Assembly: GCF_016862075.1 (NCBI RefSeq)
Contig: NZ_BOMG01000082.1
Span: 1 to 64,000, forward strand
DNA length: 64,000 bases
DNA from: Actinoplanes couchii
GTDB taxonomy: Bacteria > Actinomycetota > Actinomycetes > Mycobacteriales > Micromonosporaceae
Direction: 5' to 3'
How positions within the stretch are numbered: the first letter of the stretch is position 1; each line of letters begins with the position of its first letter. Positions 58,825 to 64,000 of the stretch are shown here, in pieces. The position numbers and the translations under genes are program-made. Below the pieces are notes generated by a model. It was not told where the DNA came from. It saw only the letters and a program-made list of their open reading frames with translations, and did no database searches.

Positions 58825-61300
58825 ATGAGCAACCGACGGGTCGGAGCGGTGGTCGCCGCGGTACTGACCGGAACCACCGCGCTGGTGGCCACACCGGCCT
58901 CGGCCGACGACACCAGAGCGGCACTGACCATCACCTCGATCGGCGACATGCTCGTCGACGGTGTGCACGAGCGGGTTTTCATCAGCGACCCGAGCGCGGG
59001 CCAGGTGATCGCCACCGACTACAGCGGTAAGCAGGTCGGGACCGTGGACGTGCCGGGCGCGGGCGACCTGGCCCTCACCGCGGACTCGTCCCGGCTCTAC
59101 GTCGCCTCGCCGGGCACCTCTGCGGTGGTCGCTCTGGACACCGCCACCCTGGACCGGGCGGCGACGTACTCCACCGGTGAGGTGAAACCGGATGACGTGA
59201 CCGTCGCCGGCGGCCGGATCTGGTTCTCCTACGTCAGCGGTGGCGGCGCGCTCGGCACCATCGACCCGGCCACCGAGACGGTGTCGCTGAACCGCTACGC
59301 CACCGGTCAAGTCCGCCGCCGAACTGGCCTCCGCCTCCGCCCGGCCCGGCCGGATCGGTGTCCTCGCCAGTGGGAAGATCGCGGTCCTGGACGTCGCCGG
59401 TGACAGCGCCACCGAGGTGGCCGCGACCGGGGAGGGCCCCACGTCCGCGGCCCTCGACATGGCCATCTCCCCGGACGGCGACCGGATCGCCACCGCCCAC
59501 CGGAGCGGATACGGCTTCTACATGCGGGAGGCCGCCGACCTGGAGACTGCGGCCTACCTGTCCACCGGCCCGTTCGTGACGGCCGTGGACTTCGCCGCGG
59601 ACGGCACCGTCGTCGCCGGCATGGACCAGGTCCTCGGCCCGAACCTCGCGGTCTTCACCCCGTCCGGCGAGCTGATCAAGAACCTCACCTTCGCCACCAA
59701 TGGCCGTGGCCTGGTGAAGGGTGTGGCGTGGGCGCCGGAGGGCGACCGGCTGTTCGGCGTCTCGGCCAACGGCAACGCCTACTCGCTGCTCTCCTACACC
59801 GGCACCAAGCAGGCGCCGACCACACTGACCCTGAACGGCCCGTCCGCGGTGATCCCGGGCGCCACCGCCACCTTCAGCGGCCGCCTGACGACGACGGTGG
59901 CACTGCCCGCCGGCACCACCGTCACGATCACCCGGGACGGGGTGTCGCTGGGTACCGCCACGGTCGGTGCGACAGGCACGTACTCCTTCACCGACACCCC
60001 GCCGGCCGACGCGGTCTACCGTGTCTCGTTCGCCGGTGACGACTCCCACCAGGCGACCGCGGCAACCCGGACGGTCCAGGTCACCAAGGCCACCGCGACG
60101 GTCACCCTCCTCGGCCCGGCGACCACCGCCATCCCGGGCGAGCGGATCTCCGTCACCGGCCGGCTCACCGCCCCCTACCTCGATCTCGCCGGATCCACTG
60201 CCGCGGTCTCCCGGGACGGGGTCTCCCTGGGCACGGTCACCGTCGACGCGGACGAATACTTCACCTTCGCCGACACCCTGCCGGGCGAGGGCACGGTCAA
60301 CTACAGCTTCTCGTACGCCGGGAGCAACGTCACGCTGCCCGCGGTCACCACCCACGCGGTCGTGGTGTCCCGGGTCGCGTCCGCCGTGACGCTCGCCGGG
60401 CCGACCTCGGCGCCCCGGGCCAAGGCGCTCACCCTCACCGGCACCCTGGCATCGCCGCTGGCCCTGCCGTCCGGTGCGAAGGTGTCGATCACCCGGACCG
60501 ACCTGGACAGCCCGTCCGGTAAGGCGCTGGGCACAGTGACCGTCGCCGCCGACGGCTCGTTCCGTCTCACCGACACCCCGCCCGCCGGTGGCACGGTCAC
60601 CTACCGGGTCGCCTACGCCGGGGACGGCACCCACACGGCTGCCGCTGCCACCTGGGCGGTCGCCGTCTCCCGGGCCACCCCGGCGCTGACCCTGACCAAC
60701 GGCGGCAAGGTCTACGACTACGGCAAGACGGTCACGTTCACGGCGCGGCTCGGTGCCACGTACAAGAACCGGGTCGTGGAGATCTGGGCCGACCCGGCCG
60801 GTGGCGACCAGGCCCGGCGGCTGCTCAAACGCGCCACCGTGAACAGCAAGGGCGACGTCGCGGCGAGTTTCAAGCTGACCCGGGACACCACGCTCAGCGC
60901 GGTCTTCACCGGCGACGCCCGCTACGCGCCGCGCACGGTGACGGTCACCGTCGGCACTCGCGCCGATGTGGGACTCGTCCTGCGCAACTACTACAAGACC
61001 AAGACGATCGGCGGTACGCGGTACAGCTTCTACAAGCCGGGCAAGACCGCGTACTTCAAGCCGAACGTGAACGAGGCCGCCAACCGCCGGGTCCGGGTCC
61101 AGCTCCAGCGCTACTCCGGCGGCAAGTGGAAGACCATGGACGACAACTACTTCGAGGCCGACGACGTGCTCTACCTGAGCGGCAGTGGGCTGACCAACGC
61201 GAAACTGCGGACCCGCCTCGGGTACGTCCGGGGCACCTCCCGCGACAGCCTCAATGTCAGCACCTGGACGACGTACCGCTACTTCACCTTCGCCAAATAG
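58825..61300 (+). pseudogene. frameshifted secreted propeller/Ig-repeat surface protein
   Basis: The frame from 58825 has a signal peptide (TALVATPASADD) and propeller-like blades (HERVFISDPSAGQVIATDYSG, DSSRLYVASPGTSAVVALDT). Coding then shifts near 59308: the other frame continues with KSAAELASASARPGRIGVLA and further blades, then three or four Ig-like units of about 90 residues (TLNGPSAVIPGATATFSGRL.., VTLLGPATTAIPGERISVTG.., VTLAGPTSAPRAKALTLTGT..). A basic C-terminal domain carries YYKTKTIGG and FYKPGKTAYFKPNV. Both halves are otherwise intact (about 825 residues in total). A single indel separates them, so either expression is lost or the base call is wrong. The RTX gene follows by 9 bp. 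Confidence 0.8.
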
Positions 61301-61309
61301 GGATCAGCC

Positions 61310-62149
61310 GTGAAACGCATCGCTCTGCTGAGCTTCGCCGTGGTCGCGGGCGCTGTCGTCGCCCCGGCACCGGCACTGGCCGCGACCACCGGGCTGGCCA
61401 AGGTCGCCGGGACGGTCGTGCAGTTCAAGGCGGCCGCCGGGAAGACCAACAGTCTGGTGATCACCATCGCCGGGCGCACCGTGACCCTGGACGACCGGGT
61501 CGCGATCAAGGCGGGGGCCGGCTGCAAGGCGGTCAAGGGTGACGCCACCAAGGTCCGGTGCACCACCGCGAAGAAGACCACACGCCTGGTGGTGGCGCTC
61601 GGCAACGGCCACGACGAGGTGATCAACCGGACCGCGGTGCCGATGACCGCCGACGGCGGAACCGGCGACGACACGCTGATCGGCGGCTCCGCCGCGGACC
61701 GGCTGCTCGGCGGCTCCGGCTGGGACACCATCCTCGGCCGCGGCGGCGGCGACACCATCGACGGCGGCTCCGGTAACGACCGGATCCAGGGCAACTCCGG
61801 CAACGACGTCATCCAGGGCGGCACCGGGCACGACACCGTCTACGGCGGGTCCGGTGCCGACCGGGTCGCCGGTGGCGCCGGCGATGATTGGATCTTCGGT
61901 GGTTCCGGGAACGACGTGCTCGACGGCGGGACGGGCAACGACCTGATCCAGGGCGAGTCCGGCCACGACAAGATCACCGGCGGATCCGGCGACGACCAAC
62001 TGGTCGGCGAGACGATGGTGGTGAACGTTCCGGAGGGCAGCGCCAAGGCGCAGGACCGGCTCGACGGTGGCCCGCACAAGGCCGGCGACGTCTGCGTGGT
62101 CCTGGCTGCCGGCACCACCGTCAACTGCGAGTCGTCCCAGCTCTCCTGA
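61310..62149 (+). CDS. secreted RTX-type calcium-binding repeat protein
   Basis: A 279-residue exported protein, paralogue of the RTX protein at 52.1 kb. The signal peptide ends near ALAATTG. The shared domain (SLVITIAGRTVTLDDRVA, GCKAVKGDATKVRCTT) is followed by about eleven GGxGxD-type nonapeptides (GGTGDDTLIGG through GGSGDDQLVGE), then a short Cys-bearing tail (GDVCVVLAAGTTVNCESSQ). Twice as many repeats as its paralogue. The GTG start has a GGATCAGCC context, 9 bp after the propeller/Ig gene, so the two are probably co-transcribed. Calcium-stabilised surface structure is the likely role. Confidence 0.88.
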   Translation: MKRIALLSFAVVAGAVVAPAPALAATTGLAKVAGTVVQFKAAAGKTNSLVITIAGRTVTLDDRVAIKAGAGCKAVKGDATKVRCTTAKKTTRLVVALGNGHDEVINRTAVPMTADGGTGDDTLIGGSAADRLLGGSGWDTILGRGGGDTIDGGSGNDRIQGNSGNDVIQGGTGHDTVYGGSGADRVAGGAGDDWIFGGSGNDVLDGGTGNDLIQGESGHDKITGGSGDDQLVGETMVVNVPEGSAKAQDRLDGGPHKAGDVCVVLAAGTTVNCESSQLS

Positions 62150-62155
62150 CACACG

Positions 62156-62192
62156 ACAACGGCCGGCCACCCCGTGGTGGCCGGCCGTTGTC
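62156..62192. terminator. bidirectional hairpin terminator
   Basis: A perfect 16-bp stem, ACAACGGCCGGCCACC against GGTGGCCGGCCGTTGT, with loop CCGT. It sits between the convergent RTX and chitinase genes and can serve both. Confidence 0.85.
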
Positions 62193-62203
62193 GTTGTGGT
62201 GGA

Positions 62204-63406
62204 TCAGAAGCCGGCGCTCACCCGGGTGAACGCCCAGTCGGCCTGGGCGATGCCGGAGCATTCGCTGACCACGCCGCCGCCGGCGCAGCCGCGGTCGCGG
62301 TTGACGCCCCAGAAGGCGAAGCGGGCCAGGCCCTTGCTGGTCGCGTAGTCCCGGATCCGGGTCCAGGTCTCGACCGTGGTCACCTCCTGCTGGTCGGAGA
62401 GACCGTTCATGCCGGAGATGCCGATCCGCGAGTACGCCTGGGCATCGGTGTATCCGAACGTCGTCTTCAGCGCGTTCTTCAGACCCTCGGTGGCGCCGAT
62501 GGTGGACGCGTACATGTCGGCGTGACCGTTGAAGTCGAACGGCATCTGGGTGAACACGTCGATGTTGGCGTTCTTCGCCTTCGCCTGCTGGATCAGCCGC
62601 AGCCCGTGCACGTTGGGGCCGGTCGGCGTGGTGCCGAAGGTGAGGATCGTCTTGACGTTCGGGTTCTTCTGCTTGACGATCCGCAGCGCGTCCACGATCC
62701 GGTCGGCGACCACGTAGTTCTCGAACTCGTCGGTGTTCTCGATGTCGACGTCGATCGCCTTCAACTGGAAGGTGTCGATCACCTTCTGGTACGCCGCGGC
62801 CAGGGCCTCCGGGGTCGAGCAGTTCGGGCCGAGCTTGTTGCCGCTCCAGCCGCCGATCGACGGGACCACGTCGGCGCCGGCCGCCCGGATCGCCGTGATG
62901 GTGCTGGCGTGCACCCCGCCGGTCAGCCCGGTCGAACCGTCCCAGGCCGGGTTGCAGCCGTTGCTGGCCAGCACGAACGCCAGGGTGAACGCCTTGATGC
63001 CGGTCGCGTTGACCACGGTGGCCGGGGCGGGCGGGTTACCCCAGCCGGGGAAGAGGTACGGCGCGGCCGCCATCTTCGTACCGGAGGACGGGGGTGGGGT
63101 GGTGGGGTTGGTCGTGGGGTTCGTGGTCGGCGGTGTGGTCGGCGTGGTGCCGCCACAGACGCCGTTGTCCGCCCAGACCGCCCACTGGCTGCTGTTGGTG
63201 GCCGGCGACTCGTTCTGCGTCCACCACTTCGCGGTGTAGTTGTGCCCGCTCTGCGACGCAGTGTTCCCGCCGACGTAGACCGAGGACGCGCTCCAGGCCG
63301 GGGCGCAGGCGGTGGCCGCGTGCGAGGAGGCCATCGGGAGGACCGCGGCGGCGGCGCCGACCGCCCCGACCGACGCCACCAGGGCGATTTTCCTGCTCAG
63401 CTTCAT
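62204..63406 (-). CDS. secreted GH18 chitinase-like with N-terminal chitin-binding module
   Basis: A 400-residue exported protein. The signal peptide (LVASVGAVGAAAAVLPMASSHAA) is followed by a CBM5/12-like module (APAWSASSVYVGGNTASQSG..YTAKWWTQNESP, residues about 33-85) and a Thr/Pro linker. The GH18-type barrel shows ADVVPSIGGWSGN, the catalytic-region LKAIDVDIENTDEFEN, IDVFTQMPFDF and FAFWGVNRDRGC. The acid/base region reads DVDIE, keeping the general DxxDxDxE pattern. It lies 14 bp downstream of another chitinase gene in the same direction, so the two form an operon for chitin degradation. Confidence 0.92.
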   Translation of the reverse strand: MKLSRKIALVASVGAVGAAAAVLPMASSHAATACAPAWSASSVYVGGNTASQSGHNYTAKWWTQNESPATNSSQWAVWADNGVCGGTTPTTPPTTNPTTNPTTPPPSSGTKMAAAPYLFPGWGNPPAPATVVNATGIKAFTLAFVLASNGCNPAWDGSTGLTGGVHASTITAIRAAGADVVPSIGGWSGNKLGPNCSTPEALAAAYQKVIDTFQLKAIDVDIENTDEFENYVVADRIVDALRIVKQKNPNVKTILTFGTTPTGPNVHGLRLIQQAKAKNANIDVFTQMPFDFNGHADMYASTIGATEGLKNALKTTFGYTDAQAYSRIGISGMNGLSDQQEVTTVETWTRIRDYATSKGLARFAFWGVNRDRGCAGGGVVSECSGIAQADWAFTRVSAGF

Positions 63407-63420
63407 TCTGTTCACCTGGT

Positions 63421-64000
63421 TCAGGGAAGGGTGGAGAGGTGCGGAGCGACGGTGTTCGCCCAGCTGTTGCCGTTGGTGACATCCCAGTTGATCGACCACG
63501 TCATCGCACCGCGAATGCCCGGGTAGGTGGCCGGCGGTTTGAAGGTGCCGCAGTTGACGGCCTTGGCCAGGCAGTCCAGGGCGGCGTTCACGACCGTCGG
63601 GGCGACGTATCCGCCACCGGCTGCGCGGGTGCTCGACGGCAGGCCGAGGGCGACCTGGTCGGGGCGCAGGCCGTTCTGCAGCGGGATACAGGCCAGTGCG
63701 GTCATGAAGTTGATGTTGCCTTGTCCGTATGCGGCGTTGTTGTCGCACCCCAGCATCGCGCCGGAGTTGTAGTACTGGGTGAAGACGACGGTCAGGATGT
63801 CCTTGATGTCGAGGGCGAGCTTGAAGTACGAGGACTGCGGGTTCTGCATGTCGATCGTCTGCGGCGCCATCGTGATGATCAGACCGCTGCCCACCTTGGC
63901 CCGCAGGCTGCGCAGCGCGCTCGCCATGTGCACCGGGTCGAGGCCGTTCTCCAGGTCGATGTCGACGCCGTCGAAACCGTAGGTCTGGATCAGCCGGTGC
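63421..64000 (-). CDS. GH18 chitinase, C-terminal part (runs off window)
   Basis: The C-terminal 192 residues of a GH18 chitinase of the Streptomyces ChiC-like type; the 5' part lies beyond the window. Visible are FDGVDIDLENG (catalytic Glu in DxxDxDxE, within the first 20 codons read at the window edge), SGLIITMAPQT, VVFTQYYNSGAM, DQVALGLPSSTRAAGGG, and IRGAMTWSINWD near the end, followed by a stop at 63421. The gene is first of the two-gene chitinase unit. No C-terminal binding module is present, so any such module is N-terminal. Confidence 0.92.
   Translation of the reverse strand, partial: HRLIQTYGFDGVDIDLENGLDPVHMASALRSLRAKVGSGLIITMAPQTIDMQNPQSSYFKLALDIKDILTVVFTQYYNSGAMLGCDNNAAYGQGNINFMTALACIPLQNGLRPDQVALGLPSSTRAAGGGYVAPTVVNAALDCLAKAVNCGTFKPPATYPGIRGAMTWSINWDVTNGNSWANTVAPHLSTLP

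Noticed and set aside
52105-62149. RTX toxins with type I secretion
   Set aside because: Both proteins have Sec signal peptides and there is no HlyB/HlyD/TolC-type exporter near them.

Overview
The window is high-GC actinobacterial DNA. Many GTG starts, a conservon (cvnA-D), SARP/AfsR-type regulators, an I36 inhibitor and a SigE-type ECF sigma factor fit a mycelial actinomycete. Micromonosporaceae, perhaps Actinoplanes, is my best guess; this is judged from gene style and no taxonomic marker gene is present.

Layout. 1-2.3 kb is a decayed edge: two convergent gene fragments fused near 293, a frameshifted RHS-toxin remnant, and a 3' tRNA-Arg(ACG) fragment that looks like the attachment site of an integrated element. 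2.4-4.9 kb has a Uma2 nuclease, a DedA protein and a frameshifted I36 inhibitor. 4.9-9.6 kb is one tightly coupled operon: two lipoproteins, a peptidoglycan-binding adaptor, an ABC ATPase and a MacB/FtsX-type permease. 9.8-12.4 kb pairs a KaiC-like double ATPase with a soluble histidine kinase. 12.4-16.2 kb holds a MerR regulator, a probable structured non-coding RNA, a small MerR-like gene, a cold-shock gene, a HATPase/STAS remnant and a GAF-STAS protein. 16.2-25.9 kb has a secreted protein, an SDR, a SARP/TPR regulator, a STAND-TPR protein, a secreted WD40 propeller, a MmyB-type repressor, a PEBP protein and an acyltransferase.

25.9-37.8 kb is an apparently self-contained catabolic island. 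Two tandem-domain Lrp/AsnC regulators flank a polar amino-acid ABC importer, a ThDP 2-oxo-acid decarboxylase-like enzyme, a D-2-hydroxyacid dehydrogenase, a half-size EPSP-synthase-like protein, a TIM-barrel isomerase, a Rieske oxygenase with its reductase, and a zinc alcohol/formaldehyde-type dehydrogenase. Start/stop overlaps suggest coordinated degradation of an imported, probably N- or O-substituted amino-acid-like compound. The substrate is unknown. 37.8-41 kb has an NAD-epimerase with twin palindromic operators, a secreted protein with three 89-residue repeats downstream of a CebR-like box, and a small secreted RGNSWDR-repeat protein.

41-46 kb is a conservon with a styrene-monooxygenase-like flavoprotein where other conservons carry a P450, then a BASS-family transporter. 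46-54 kb is envelope-related: secreted protein, ECF sigma plus membrane partner, LCP protein, a PBP fused to a class A beta-lactamase-like domain, an RTX-repeat protein and an M20 peptidase. 54-64 kb is extracellular-polysaccharide themed: a GT2-EAL fusion divergent from a membrane-anchored GH18 protein, a frameshifted propeller/Ig-repeat protein, a second RTX protein, and two adjacent GH18 chitinases, the last running off the end. Three otherwise well-conserved genes carry single frameshifts (about 4.5, 51.85 and 59.31 kb), so indel errors in the assembly should be excluded before calling them pseudogenes.
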